The position numbers were made by a program, and so were the translations under genes. 64,000 nucleotides of DNA, taken from NCBI GenBank assembly GCA_964472855.1, contig CAYYMJ010000007.1:8870-72869 (forward strand), given 5' to 3'. The notes below the pieces were generated by a model, which searched no databases, was not told where the DNA came from, and saw only the letters and a program-made list of their open reading frames with translations. This document shows, in pieces, positions 7,218 through 16,325 of this stretch. Position 1 is the first letter of the stretch, and each line of letters starts with the position of its first letter. The DNA comes from Tranquillimonas sp964472855 (GTDB lineage: Bacteria; Pseudomonadota; Alphaproteobacteria; Rhodobacterales; Rhodobacteraceae).

Positions 7218-8813
7218 TCAGGCGGCGCTCAGATCAAAGGCCGCGGCCATCAGCTGGCGGGTATATTCGGTCGCCGGGTTCTCGAAGATCGCCTCGGCCG
7301 GCCCGGCCTCGACCACGTCACCGCGCTGCATGACCATCACCTTGTGCGACAGCGCCCGCACAACCTTCAGGTCGTGGCTGATGAACAGATAGGCCAGCTG
7401 GTATTTCTGCTGCAGGTCGCGCAACAGCTTCACGATCTGCACCTGCACCGTCATGTCCAGCGCGCTTGTCGGCTCGTCCAGCACCAGCAGGCGCGGCTTC
7501 AGAATCATGGCCCGGGCAATAGCGATGCGCTGGCGCTGGCCGCCGGAAAACTCGTGCGGATAGCGATGCATCGTCGCCGGGTCCAGCCCGACCTCGGCCA
7601 TGATGCCGGCCACCATCTCGCGCCGGTTCTGCCCGGGCTCCAGCCCGTGCACTGTCAGGCCCTCGGCGATGATCTCTTCCGCCGTCATCCGCGGGCTGAG
7701 CGAGCCATACGGGTCCTGAAACACGATCTGCATGTCCGACCGCAGCCGCCGCAGCCGCCCCGACTTCCACCCCTGGATGTCGTCGCCCAGAAACAGCACC
7801 CGCCCCTGCGACGAGATCAGGCGCATGATCGCCAGCGCCAGCGTCGTCTTGCCCGACCCGCTTTCGCCAACGATACCCACGGTTTCGCCGGCGCGCACCC
7901 GCAGCGACGCATCGTTGACCGCCTTCACATAGCCGACATTGCGCCGCAGCAGGCCGCGCAGGATCGGGAACCAGATCTTCAGGTTGGCGGTTTCGGCCAC
8001 CACGGCGGCATTGTCAGGCACCGGTGCCGGGCCGCCGGTGCTTTCGGCGCCAAGCAGCTTTTTGGTATAATCATGTTGGGGATCGCGAAAGATATCCTCG
8101 GTCGTCCCCTGTTCGACGATCTCGCCGTCCTTCATCACGCAGACCCGGTCGGCGATGCGGCGCACGATGCCAAGATCGTGGGTGATGAACAGCATCGACA
8201 TGCCCTCGGCGCGCTTCAGTTCGGCCAGCAGCTCCAGAATCTGCGCCTGAATGGTCACGTCCAGCGCCGTCGTCGGCTCGTCCGCGATCAGCAGGTCGGG
8301 CCCGTTGGCCAGAGCCATGGCAATCATGACCCGCTGCCGCTGTCCGCCCGACAACTGGTGCGGATAGTCCTTCAGTCGGCTTTCGGCATCATGGATACCG
8401 ACCTTGATCAAAAGCTCGATAACCCGCCGGTGCGCGGCCGCGCCGCTTAGCCCCTGGTGCAGCGCCAGCGATTCCGCCAACTGCTTTTCCAGCGTGTGCA
8501 GCGGGTTGAGCGACGTCATCGGCTCTTGAAAGATAAAGCTGATGTCGTTGCCGCGCACCCGGCGCAATTCGGCCTCGTCAGCGCCGACCATCTGCGCGCC
8601 GCGATAGGTGATCGCCCCCTCGACCCGGGCGCTGTCGGGCAACAGTGACACCGTCGACAGCGCGGTCACCGATTTGCCCGACCCGCTTTCGCCGACCAGT
8701 GCCACCGTCTCGCCGGCGTCGATGTGGAAATCGACGTTGCGCACCGCGGCCATGCTGGCGCCGTCCTGCCGGAAACTGACGGTCAGGTTGGAAACGTCGA
8801 GGATGCGGGTCAT
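7218..8813 (-). CDS. yejF: Peptide ABC transporter, double ATP-binding protein (YejF type)
   Basis: Cytoplasmic ATPase of an oligopeptide importer; both nucleotide-binding domains are on one 531-residue chain. The first domain has Walker A GESGSGKSVTALS and signature LSGGQRQRV with Walker B LLIADEP. The second has GESGSGKTTLALA, FSGGQRQRI and LLVLDEP. Each is followed by the oligopeptide-type C-terminal extension ending near AIFENPATEYTRQL. The ATG at 8813 is used because upstream residues are out of family; it overlaps the end of yejE by 4 bp. It is last in a yejABEF operon. Related systems import microcin C-like or chromophore-bearing peptides; the cargo here is not known. Confidence 0.93.
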   Translation of the reverse strand: MTRILDVSNLTVSFRQDGASMAAVRNVDFHIDAGETVALVGESGSGKSVTALSTVSLLPDSARVEGAITYRGAQMVGADEAELRRVRGNDISFIFQEPMTSLNPLHTLEKQLAESLALHQGLSGAAAHRRVIELLIKVGIHDAESRLKDYPHQLSGGQRQRVMIAMALANGPDLLIADEPTTALDVTIQAQILELLAELKRAEGMSMLFITHDLGIVRRIADRVCVMKDGEIVEQGTTEDIFRDPQHDYTKKLLGAESTGGPAPVPDNAAVVAETANLKIWFPILRGLLRRNVGYVKAVNDASLRVRAGETVGIVGESGSGKTTLALAIMRLISSQGRVLFLGDDIQGWKSGRLRRLRSDMQIVFQDPYGSLSPRMTAEEIIAEGLTVHGLEPGQNRREMVAGIMAEVGLDPATMHRYPHEFSGGQRQRIAIARAMILKPRLLVLDEPTSALDMTVQVQIVKLLRDLQQKYQLAYLFISHDLKVVRALSHKVMVMQRGDVVEAGPAEAIFENPATEYTRQLMAAAFDLSAA

Positions 8814-9991
8814 TGAAAGGTTTTCCTCGGGTCGAAGGCATCGCGCACGCCTTCGAAGATGAACACCAGCAGCGACAGCATGATCGCGAAGGTGAAAAAG
8901 GCGGTAAAGGCCAGCCACGGCGCCTGCAGGTTCTGCTTGGCCTGCAAGGTCAGTTCACCCAGCGACGGCGCCGACGACGGCAGCCCGAAACCAAGGAAGT
9001 CAAGCGAGGCCAGCGTGCCGATGGTGCCGGTGATGATGAAGGGCAGCAGCGTGACCGTCGCCACCATGGCATTGGGCAACATGTGCCGCATCATGATGGT
9101 CCAGTTCGACACGCCCAAGGCCCGCGCCGCGCGCACATATTCGAAATTGCGGGCCCGCAGAAACTCGGCCCGGACCACGCCCACCAGTGCCGGCCAGCCG
9201 AACAGCACGGTCACAAAGACCAGCAGCCAGAAGCTTCGCCCGAGGATCGCGAACAGGATGATGATGACATAAAGCGACGGGGTCGAGCCCCAGATCTCCA
9301 GCGCGCGCTGAAAGATCAAGTCCAGCCAACCCCCGAAATATCCCTGCGCCGCCCCGGCAAGAATACCGATGGCCGACGTCAGCACTGTCACGATGATCGT
9401 GAAATAAATCGACAGCCGGAAACCGTAGATCACCCGCGCCACCACATCGCGCGAGGTATCGTCGGTGCCCAGCAGGTTCTGCGCGCTGGGCGGTCCCGGC
9501 GCCACGCCGCCGGTATCGACGATGGTGTCAAACCGATAGCGGATCGGCGGCCACAACAGCCAGCCCTGCGCGACAGCTTGGCCGTTGACCACCCCGGTTT
9601 CGGCCTGCGCCATCACGCCAACCGGGTCATCGAAACATTCCTGGCGCCCGCCCGAGCGGATCAGGCATTCGACTTCGGGGTCGCTGTAAACCGCCTCGGA
9701 CCGGAAATCGCCGCCAAAGGCGGTTTCCGGGTAGAAAGCGAACACCGGCATGTAAAGGCCGCCGTCGTATTTCAGCAAGATGGGCTTGTCGTTGGCGATA
9801 AACTCGGCCAGCAGCGTCAGCCCGAAGATCACCGCGAAGATGATCAGCGACCAATAGGCCCGGCGGTTGCGCTTGAAATTACGCCAGCGGCGCTGGTTCA
9901 GCGGGCTCAGCCAGGGGCGCCGGCGACGCCGGGCGTCGGCCGGTTGCGGGGCTTCGGTGACCTCGGGAAGATGCTCTTCAGCCAGCGCCAT
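8810..9991 (-). CDS. yejE: Peptide ABC transporter permease (YejE type)
   Basis: Inner-membrane permease, 393 residues. The cytoplasmic N-terminus is basic (RRWRNFKRNRRAYWS) and leads into the first transmembrane segment. A large periplasmic insertion carrying cysteines (about residues 70-150) follows, then five further membrane helices. The EAA-type coupling motif is RAARALGVSNWTIMMRHMLPNA, near residue 285 to 305. The long periplasmic insertion is characteristic of YejE rather than OppC or DppC. It is 3 bp downstream of yejB and overlaps yejF by 4 bp, indicating translational coupling. Confidence 0.93.
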   Translation of the reverse strand: MALAEEHLPEVTEAPQPADARRRRRPWLSPLNQRRWRNFKRNRRAYWSLIIFAVIFGLTLLAEFIANDKPILLKYDGGLYMPVFAFYPETAFGGDFRSEAVYSDPEVECLIRSGGRQECFDDPVGVMAQAETGVVNGQAVAQGWLLWPPIRYRFDTIVDTGGVAPGPPSAQNLLGTDDTSRDVVARVIYGFRLSIYFTIIVTVLTSAIGILAGAAQGYFGGWLDLIFQRALEIWGSTPSLYVIIILFAILGRSFWLLVFVTVLFGWPALVGVVRAEFLRARNFEYVRAARALGVSNWTIMMRHMLPNAMVATVTLLPFIITGTIGTLASLDFLGFGLPSSAPSLGELTLQAKQNLQAPWLAFTAFFTFAIMLSLLVFIFEGVRDAFDPRKTFQ

Positions 9992-9994
9992 GGC

Positions 9995-11071
9995 TCAGGT
10001 CTCCCGGGTTTCAAAGTCGATGCGCGGATCGACGAAGACATACATCATGTCCGACAGGATACCGATCACCAGCCCCACAAGGCCGAAGAAGAACAGCGTG
10101 CCGAAGATCACCGGATAGTCGCGCTGCAGCGCCGCCTCGAACCCCAGCCGGCCCAGCCCGTCCAGCGAGAAGATGGTTTCGATGATCAGCGACCCGCCGA
10201 AGAAGACCGAGATGAAGACCGCCGGAAATCCGGCAATGACGATCAGCATGGCGTTGCGGAACACGTGGCCGTAAAGGATGCGCCCCTCGGGCAGGCCCTT
10301 GGCCCGTGCCGTCACCACATACTGTTTCTTGATCTCGTCGAGAAAGCTGTTCTTGGTCAGCAGCGTCAGGGTGGCAAAGCCCGCGATCGACGAGGCGATG
10401 ATCGGCAGCGCGATGTGCCAGAAATAGTCGGCGGCCTTGCCGATCAGCGACAGGTCAGCCCAGTTGTCGGACGTCAGCCCCCTGAGCGGGAATATCTGGA
10501 AATACGACCCCCCCGCCAGCAGCACCAGCAGCAGGATCGCGAACAGGAAACCGGGAATGGCGTAGGCCACGATGATCAGGGCCGAGGTCCAGGTGTCAAA
10601 ACCCGACCCGTCGCGCACCGCCTTGCGAATGCCCAGCGGGATCGACACGATATAGGCGATGATGGTCGACCACAGCCCCAGCGTGATCGACACGGGCATT
10701 TTTTCGATCACCAGATCGACCACGCTGATCGAGCGGAAATAGCTCTCTCCGAAATCAAAGCGCATGTAGTTCCACATCATGTTGAGGAACCGTTCCAGCG
10801 GCGGCTTGTCAAAGCCGAACTCCTGCTCAAGCTCTTTGATGAAATCCTCGGGCAGGCCGCGCGACCCGATATAGCTTTCGTTGGTTCCTTCGATGGTTTC
10901 CGAACCGCCGCCGGCGATGGTTTCGAAGACGTCGCCCTGGCCCTCCATCTGGGCCAGGATCTGTTCGATGGGGCCGCCCGGAACGAACTGGGTGAGAGTG
11001 AAGTTGATGACCATGATGCCCAGAAGGGTCGGGATCACCAGCAACAGCCGTCTGAGAATGTAGGCTCCCAC
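9995..11071 (-). CDS. yejB: Peptide ABC transporter permease (YejB type)
   Basis: Inner-membrane permease, 358 residues, with six predicted membrane segments. The N-terminal helix is MGAYILRRLLLVIPTLLGI. A periplasmic loop rich in Gly/Glu (about residues 38-75) follows; loops of this type distinguish YejB from OppB. The EAA-type loop is TARAKGLPEGRILYGHVFRNA. The C-terminus ends in a helix and FVDPRIDFETRET. It would pair with YejE to form the translocation path. It starts 24 bp after the yejA stop. Confidence 0.93.
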   Translation of the reverse strand: MGAYILRRLLLVIPTLLGIMVINFTLTQFVPGGPIEQILAQMEGQGDVFETIAGGGSETIEGTNESYIGSRGLPEDFIKELEQEFGFDKPPLERFLNMMWNYMRFDFGESYFRSISVVDLVIEKMPVSITLGLWSTIIAYIVSIPLGIRKAVRDGSGFDTWTSALIIVAYAIPGFLFAILLLVLLAGGSYFQIFPLRGLTSDNWADLSLIGKAADYFWHIALPIIASSIAGFATLTLLTKNSFLDEIKKQYVVTARAKGLPEGRILYGHVFRNAMLIVIAGFPAVFISVFFGGSLIIETIFSLDGLGRLGFEAALQRDYPVIFGTLFFFGLVGLVIGILSDMMYVFVDPRIDFETRET

Positions 11072-11095
11072 GCCGGTTCGCTCCTTTCTGCGCGC

Positions 11096-13018
11096 CTATT
11101 TCAGCGCGCCAGCCTCGCGAAGCGCCGCACCGGCGTCTTCGTCATACCACCAGAAAGACGTCGCCCCCAACGAGAAGGGCGGCAGGTTTTCGGGATAGCG
11201 ATACTGGTCGTAATAGGCGACGGTGTGCACATCCTTGAACCACTGCTGCACCCAGAAGCCTTCGGCGCGCAGAACGCGGTCCAGCGCATGGGTGGCGGTC
11301 GTGACGTCTTCCAGCGACGTAGCGTCGATCACCGCCGTGACCAGCCGGTCGACGGCCGGATTCTGCAGCCCCATCAGGTTGCGCGAACTGTCGGCGGCGG
11401 TCGAGCTGTCATACCACTGGCGCAGTCCGACGCCCGGTTCGAACCCCATCGAGAATGTGTGGTTCACCAGATCGTATTTGGCGGCCCGGCGCCGTTCGAT
11501 ATATTGCGAGATGTCGACCCGCTCCAGCTTGGCGTCGATGCCGATATTCTGCAGATTTTCGATATAGGGGTTGATGATCCGGTCAAAGGCCGGGCTGAAG
11601 GACAGGATCGTCAGGGTCAGCGGCTCGCCATCCTTCGACCGCATGCCGTCGTCACCGGCCACCCAGCCGGCTTCGTCCAGCAACGCGTTGGCCTTGCGGC
11701 GCATGGCCCGGGCCGGCAGGTTCTGCCCGGCCTCGTTGACAGGCGCCATCACCGCGTCGTCGGTCAGGATCGCGGCATCCAGCAGACCTTCGTCGACCAG
11801 CGGCTGCAACAGGGCGGTTTCGCCGGCGCCGGGGGCTCCGGTCGCTTCCAGCGCCGAGTTTTCCCAGAAGGAATTGACGCGCTCGTAAAGCCCGAAGAAC
11901 AGCGTGTCGTTGGACCATTCGAAGTTGAACATCGAGCGCACGGCCTCGCGCACCCGCGGGTCCTGCCATTTCGGATCGCGCAGGTTGAACACGAAGGACT
12001 GCGCCGACCCGATGTTGCCGTTATGCAGCTCTTCCTTCTTTACCCAACCATTGTCGACCGCCGGAAAGTCATAGCCGGTCGCCCAGTCTTTCGAGCTGTT
12101 TTCGACCCGGAAGGTGTATTCGCCGGCCTTGAACCCCTCGAGCGCCGCCGAACTGTCGGCGAAATACTCGATACGGATGGTTTCGAAATTGTTCTGACCA
12201 ACGTTGAAGGGACTGTCCCAGCCCCAGAAATCCGGGTTGCGGCGATAGACGATCTGGCGGCCCACATCCATGCTGTCCAGCACATAGGGGCTGGTGCCAA
12301 GGAAGGGTTCCAGCGTGCTATCGTCCAGCCGGGCGCCGGTTTCTTCGAACCATGTCTTCGAAAAGGCCAGCGTCCCGCCGGCGAAACTGATGACATCGCG
12401 ACGCGGCGCTTCGTCGGTAAAGGTGAACTTGATGCGATAGGGGTCCAGAACCTCGACCGACGACACGAAGCCTTCCACCACGTTGCGGTATTCGGCAATG
12501 CCCTGTTCGATGAACAGCTCGAAGGTGAACTTGATGTCCTCGGCGGTCAGCGGCGTGCCGTCCGAGAATGTCACGTCGTCGCGCAGGTTGAAGATCACCC
12601 AGTCCAGGCTTTCGGGATACTCCATGGTCGTGCACATGTAGCAATACACACCATAGGGGTCGTCGGCGACCGAGGTCAGGATCGATTCATAGAAGATGGT
12701 GGCCATCGACGCCGTCACGCCCTTGCGGGTGAAATTGTTGAAGCTGTCAAAGCTGCCCTGCGCCCATTGGCTGATCTCGCCGCCGACCGGCGCGTCAGGA
12801 TTCACGTAAGGCAGATAGGCCATGTCGGCGGGGTGCATCACGTCGCCGAAATTGGTGAAGCCGTGGCTTACGATGACCGTCTCGTCGCCCTCGGCAAAGG
12901 CGGCCGCGGCCAGGGCAATCGCGCTGGCGCCGGCCAGCGACCACAAAAGCCAGCTTTGGCTGGGGGCCAGTCTCTGAACCGCCGTGCGGGCCGTCATACG
13001 GGTTTTCCGGTTTTCCAT
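11096..13018 (-). CDS. yejA: Periplasmic peptide-binding protein (YejA type)
   Basis: Extracellular solute-binding protein family 5, 640 residues, feeding YejBEF. A long N-region precedes a hydrophobic signal segment ending around AAAAFAEG (residues 33-43). The mature part begins VIVSHGFTNFGDV and has family-5 blocks such as LRDDVTFSDGTPLTAEDIKFTFE, shown here in part. GGAGACC lies 5-11 bp before the ATG at 13018 and supports that start; ATG 12997 is an alternative. It is first in the yejABEF operon and so probably promoter-proximal, behind a palindrome at 13104. Two close cysteines (CYMC) in the mature domain are unusual and could form a disulfide. Confidence 0.93.
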   Translation of the reverse strand: MENRKTRMTARTAVQRLAPSQSWLLWSLAGASAIALAAAAFAEGDETVIVSHGFTNFGDVMHPADMAYLPYVNPDAPVGGEISQWAQGSFDSFNNFTRKGVTASMATIFYESILTSVADDPYGVYCYMCTTMEYPESLDWVIFNLRDDVTFSDGTPLTAEDIKFTFELFIEQGIAEYRNVVEGFVSSVEVLDPYRIKFTFTDEAPRRDVISFAGGTLAFSKTWFEETGARLDDSTLEPFLGTSPYVLDSMDVGRQIVYRRNPDFWGWDSPFNVGQNNFETIRIEYFADSSAALEGFKAGEYTFRVENSSKDWATGYDFPAVDNGWVKKEELHNGNIGSAQSFVFNLRDPKWQDPRVREAVRSMFNFEWSNDTLFFGLYERVNSFWENSALEATGAPGAGETALLQPLVDEGLLDAAILTDDAVMAPVNEAGQNLPARAMRRKANALLDEAGWVAGDDGMRSKDGEPLTLTILSFSPAFDRIINPYIENLQNIGIDAKLERVDISQYIERRRAAKYDLVNHTFSMGFEPGVGLRQWYDSSTAADSSRNLMGLQNPAVDRLVTAVIDATSLEDVTTATHALDRVLRAEGFWVQQWFKDVHTVAYYDQYRYPENLPPFSLGATSFWWYDEDAGAALREAGALK

Positions 13019-13103
13019 TGGATGGTCTCCGTCGCTGGACTGTCGGTTTTGGGTTTCAGTTAGCGTAGAGTTTGCCCCGGCGACCGCTCAAGACCAAGAG
13101 TTG

Positions 13104-13115
13104 ATCACGCGTGAT
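13104..13115. promoter_or_regulatory. Perfect 12-bp palindrome upstream of yejA
   Basis: ATCACGCGTGAT is perfectly self-complementary and lies 86 bp upstream of the yejA start, just beyond the cytochrome c terminator. On the minus strand a TTGAGC and TACGCT pair with an 18-bp spacer follows, which could be the yejA promoter. The palindrome would then be an upstream operator. Inference. Confidence 0.4.
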
Positions 13116-13128
13116 TGCGAAAAAGCGA

Positions 13129-13155
13129 AACGCCCGGACGGTGTGTCCGGGCGTT
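13129..13155 (-). terminator. Rho-independent terminator of the cytochrome c gene
   Basis: A perfect 11-bp stem (AACGCCCGGAC with GTCCGGGCGTT, loop GGTGT) begins 33 bp after the cytochrome stop. Read on the minus strand it is followed by a T-rich stretch containing TTTTT. Confidence 0.8.
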
Positions 13156-13187
13156 GTTAACAATTCAGGGCGTTTTCGCGGTTTGCG

Positions 13188-13709
13188 TCAGCCGTCGAGT
13201 GAATCGAGATAGGCGATCACGTTGGCACGGTCCTCGGGCTTTCTGAGACCGGAAAAGGTCATCTTGGTGCCGGGGGCGAATGCCTTGGGGTTTTCCAGGA
13301 AGTGGAACAGCGTTTCCGGGTCCCAGGTTTCGGCCACCGCCTCGAGCGCGCCGGAATAGCCAAAGCCATCGACCGCATCGACCGGGCGGCCGACCACGCC
13401 ATACAGGCTGGGGCCGGTGGCGTTCACGCCTTCTTCGACCTTGTGGCAGGCCTTGCACTTGCCGAACACCCGCTCGCCGCGGCCCACGTCGGCGGCGGCC
13501 AGAAGCTCGGGGAAACTCGGGCCGGCAACGGCTTCTTCGTCATGACCGGCGTCACCGGTATCGATGACATAGGCCTGCTCGGCATGTTCTCCGTGGCCTT
13601 CGCCGCCGATGTGGTAGATGCTTTCGGCGGCCCAGCTTCCCAGAAGGAATACCAGGAAGGCGCCGCAGAAACCGCCAACGATCTTGGTCAGGGTCATTGT
13701 GTCGAACAT
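13188..13709 (-). CDS. Membrane-anchored class I cytochrome c (CycM/c552 type)
   Basis: Electron carrier on the periplasmic face of the inner membrane, able to link the bc1 complex to a cytochrome oxidase. The 173-residue product starts MFDTMTLTKIVGG and has one uncleaved N-terminal helix (about residues 8-30). An acidic His/Glu-rich linker follows (GGEGHGEHAEQ). The cytochrome domain has heme site CKACH and a Met ligand in PGTKMTFSG. The layout matches alphaproteobacterial membrane-bound cytochrome c552/CycM. It is divergent from pheA, and a strong terminator follows. The start at 13709 is chosen because upstream codons are out of family. Confidence 0.92.
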   Translation of the reverse strand: MFDTMTLTKIVGGFCGAFLVFLLGSWAAESIYHIGGEGHGEHAEQAYVIDTGDAGHDEEAVAGPSFPELLAAADVGRGERVFGKCKACHKVEEGVNATGPSLYGVVGRPVDAVDGFGYSGALEAVAETWDPETLFHFLENPKAFAPGTKMTFSGLRKPEDRANVIAYLDSLDG

Positions 13710-13836
13710 GTCGCGATCCGTTCCGTGTCTGATTTGCGCGTTATCTATCCGCTTCAAGGTCCGGCTTTCAAGCGATATGCCCCGCGACCAATCGCCCGAT
13801 TGATGCCAAACGACGATTTCCCGCAGGAGAATGCCC

Positions 13837-14667
13837 ATGACCGGCCGGATTGCCTTCCAGGGAGAGCTTGGCGCCTACAGCCACGAGGCCTGCGCCCGCA
13901 CCCACCCACAGCTTGAACCGTTGCCCTGCAAGACCTTCGAGGATGTGATCGAGGCAGTAAACAGCGGCCGTGCCGATCTGGCCATGCTGCCGGTGGAAAA
14001 CTCGACCTATGGCCGAGTCGCCGATATCCACCGCCTGCTGCCCGGGTCGGGTCTGCATATCGTGGGCGAAAGCTTTGTGCGTGTGCGGATCAGCTTGATG
14101 GCCATCAAGGGCGTGTCGCTGGGCGACCTGACCAAGGTGCGCGCGCATCTGGTGCTGATTCCCCAATGCCGAGGCTTTCTTGAACGTCACGGCATCGCCG
14201 GCGAGGCTGCGGCCGACAGCGCCGGCGCCGCCGCCGAAATCGCCGCGTCGGGTGACCGCACCGTAGGCGCGCTGGCGTCAGAGCTGGCGGCCGAGATCCA
14301 CGGGCTCGATATCCTCGCCCGCGACATCGAGGATCACGGACACAACACCACCCGTTTCGTCGTCATGGCGCCCAAGCCGGATTTCTCGCGCCGGTCGGAC
14401 CACATGCTGACGTCCTTCGTGTTCCGGGTGCGCAACATTCCGGCGGCGCTGTACAAGGCGATGGGCGGCTTTGCGACCAATGGCGTCAACATGACCAAGC
14501 TGGAAAGCTACATGGTCGACGGGTCGTTTTCTGCCACGCAGTTCTATGCCGACATCGAGGGCCACCCCGACGACCGCGACGTGCAACTGGCGATGGACGA
14601 ACTGGGCTATTTCACCGACGTCTTGCGCATTCTCGGCACCTATCCGGCGGACCAGAAGCGCGACTGA
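13837..14667 (+). CDS. pheA: Prephenate dehydratase
   Basis: Converts prephenate to phenylpyruvate in phenylalanine synthesis (cytosol). A 276-residue monofunctional enzyme without a chorismate mutase domain, as is usual in alphaproteobacteria. The catalytic domain begins IAFQGELGAYSHEA and contains LPVENSTYGRVADI. The TRF motif needed for activity is seen in NTTRFVVMAP. The C-terminal ACT domain (SFVFRVRNIPAALYKAMGGF, then NMTKLESYM) provides feedback control by phenylalanine. AGGAG lies 7 bp before the ATG at 13837, so this start is preferred over the in-frame ATG at 13831, which touches the Shine-Dalgarno sequence. Confidence 0.95.
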   Translation: MTGRIAFQGELGAYSHEACARTHPQLEPLPCKTFEDVIEAVNSGRADLAMLPVENSTYGRVADIHRLLPGSGLHIVGESFVRVRISLMAIKGVSLGDLTKVRAHLVLIPQCRGFLERHGIAGEAAADSAGAAAEIAASGDRTVGALASELAAEIHGLDILARDIEDHGHNTTRFVVMAPKPDFSRRSDHMLTSFVFRVRNIPAALYKAMGGFATNGVNMTKLESYMVDGSFSATQFYADIEGHPDDRDVQLAMDELGYFTDVLRILGTYPADQKRD

Positions 14668-14692
14668 CCGCGAGGGCCTTCGGCGGTGGGGG

Positions 14693-14713
14693 CGATTTTT
14701 CGCAGAAAAATCG
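14693..14713. terminator. Bidirectional hairpin between pheA and the SRPBCC gene
   Basis: CGATTTTT (14693-14700) and AAAAATCG (14706-14713) form a perfect 8-bp stem around CGCAG. It sits between two convergent genes, 25 bp past the pheA stop and 3 bp past the SRPBCC stop, and has T-runs in both directions. Confidence 0.6.
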
Positions 14714-14716
14714 GGG

Positions 14717-15187
14717 CTACGACGCGCGGTCGCGAAAGCGTTCGGCGATGCCCTGCATGAAATCGTCGACCCGTTCGCCGAATTTCCGGTCCAGACGGGA
14801 CTTGCCCAGTCTCAGCGACTGCAGCAGCACGCGGGCGGTCAGCGTCCGGGGTTCAAGCGTCAGGGTGGTCTGCATCCGTGTGCGCCCGGCGGCCAGTGAC
14901 ACCGCCGCAACCTCGAACCGCAGGTCCAGCCCGTCAGACTTGCCGGCGATCAGATAGCGCTCGGGCGCGTCATATTCGGCCACCGCTGCGTCCACATCCC
15001 GCTCGACCCCCTTGAAGGCCACGCGCGACCGCCACGCCAGGCCGACGATATGCCCCTCGCCGTTGTTCACCCGCTCCAGCGCGATACCGCGCCGCATGAC
15101 CTGCTTTTCCATGCGGTTGAAATTCGAGGCGGCGCGAAAGCTGAATTTCTGCGGGGCGTCGATGTCGGTCGTGGTCGAAAACTTCAT
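14717..15187 (-). CDS. SRPBCC-fold protein
   Basis: A 156-residue soluble protein whose start MKFSTTTDIDAPQKFSFRA and pattern of alternating strands with a long C-terminal helix (SRLDRKFGERVDDFMQGIAERF) fit the START/SRPBCC ligand-binding fold. No catalytic residues can be assigned and the ligand is unknown. No signal peptide is seen. It is 27 bp downstream of nudC on the same strand, suggesting co-transcription, and is convergent with pheA. It resembles a family of hypothetical proteins in Rhodobacteraceae; the fold is moderately sure, the function is not. Confidence 0.75.
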   Translation of the reverse strand: MKFSTTTDIDAPQKFSFRAASNFNRMEKQVMRRGIALERVNNGEGHIVGLAWRSRVAFKGVERDVDAAVAEYDAPERYLIAGKSDGLDLRFEVAAVSLAAGRTRMQTTLTLEPRTLTARVLLQSLRLGKSRLDRKFGERVDDFMQGIAERFRDRAS

Positions 15188-15214
15188 GCGGTTATTCCAG
15201 TCGTTGCGGGGCGG

Positions 15215-16180
15215 TTACAGTCGGCCTTCCAGCCACGCGCCGATGATATGACGGGCAATCGAGCCCTTTCTTGGCGCGAACATGGCAGGATGCGTGCCGG
15301 CAAACACCGCAACCATGTCTTCGCGGCTGATCCAGCGGGCATCGTCCAGCTCGGCCGGATCGACCTGAATGTCGCGGCTTTGCGCTTCGGCCCGGCATCC
15401 CAGCATCAGCGACGCCGGAAACGGCCATGGCTGGGCCGACAGCAGGCTGACCGGACCGATCCTGATGGCCGATTCCTCGAAAATCTCGCGCCGGGCCGCG
15501 GCTTCGGGTGTTTCGCCGGGCTCCATGAAGCCAGCCAGAAGTGAATACATCCCTTCCGGCCAGCCCGGTGACCGACCAAGCAGCAGATCGTTGCCATGGG
15601 TGACCAGCACGATCACCACCGGATCGACCCGCGGAAAGTGCCTTGTGCCGCAATCCGGGCAGTCGCGCTGCCAGCCGGCCATGGACACCACCGACGCCGT
15701 GCCACATCGCGCACAAAAGCCGTGGGTGGCGTGCCAGCCCGTCAGCGCCTTTGCCGTCGCCAGCAACTCGTTGCCTGCCAGAGCCAGCCGGGCGAGATTG
15801 GCCCGCAAGTCGGTGAAGGCATGATCGGGCGCCGCCGGGTGCCGCTGCTGCGAGGGGTCGAAAAAGCGGCCGACCTCGGCCAGGTCGTCCACGGGCGGTT
15901 CCCAGCCGGACATGTCGCGGACAAAACGCGCCGCGCCATCGTCGAGCCCCAGGAATATCGGCGGGCCGGCCCCCTCGAACACAGGCGAGTTGGCGGGCAA
16001 CAGTCCGGGCACCAGGTCGCCGTCGGGCCCGGGCCCCAGCAGCGCCTTGCCGCGCCACATCGGCAGAACGCAATCGCCCCCGGTCTCGATCAGGCCATCC
16101 AGCCGCTCGGCATCGCTGCGCAGATACGCGGCCCGGTCCAGCCGGAAATGCGTGAATGTCAGTGCGTCCCGTGGTTCCAT
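15215..16180 (-). CDS. nudC: NAD+ diphosphatase (Nudix, NudC type)
   Basis: Hydrolyses NAD(H) to NMN(H) and AMP; NudC homologues also remove NAD caps from RNA. The 321-residue product has an N-terminal NUDIX-like domain and a zinc ribbon (CARC and CPDC pairs). It then carries the Nudix box GFMEPGETPEAAARREIFEE and, beyond it, the NADH-specific motif QPWPFPAS. The Nudix consensus glycine after EE is replaced (EESA), a tolerated variation. The start at 16180 fits family N-termini; in-frame ATGs at 16192 and 16276 are alternatives. It is divergent from the nucleotidase gene, so two nucleotide-degrading enzymes flank one control region. Confidence 0.92.
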   Translation of the reverse strand: MEPRDALTFTHFRLDRAAYLRSDAERLDGLIETGGDCVLPMWRGKALLGPGPDGDLVPGLLPANSPVFEGAGPPIFLGLDDGAARFVRDMSGWEPPVDDLAEVGRFFDPSQQRHPAAPDHAFTDLRANLARLALAGNELLATAKALTGWHATHGFCARCGTASVVSMAGWQRDCPDCGTRHFPRVDPVVIVLVTHGNDLLLGRSPGWPEGMYSLLAGFMEPGETPEAAARREIFEESAIRIGPVSLLSAQPWPFPASLMLGCRAEAQSRDIQVDPAELDDARWISREDMVAVFAGTHPAMFAPRKGSIARHIIGAWLEGRL

Positions 16181-16325
16181 GCCCGATCCCATTTTCTTCT
16201 GCGTGCCACGCAGCGGGCAGAGCGTAAATCGAAAATCGTGGCATTCCGCCGCGTTCGCAACTTGTGGTTGAGTCATGGTTAACAATCTTCTACCGTCACG
16301 CAATGAGATTGTGGGACAGGCTGAC

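Noticed and set aside
8813..13063. A very long open frame (1416 codons) on the plus strand across the yej operon
   Set aside because: It is antisense to four well-supported genes and encodes a His/Gln/Arg-rich sequence typical of GC-rich shadow frames.
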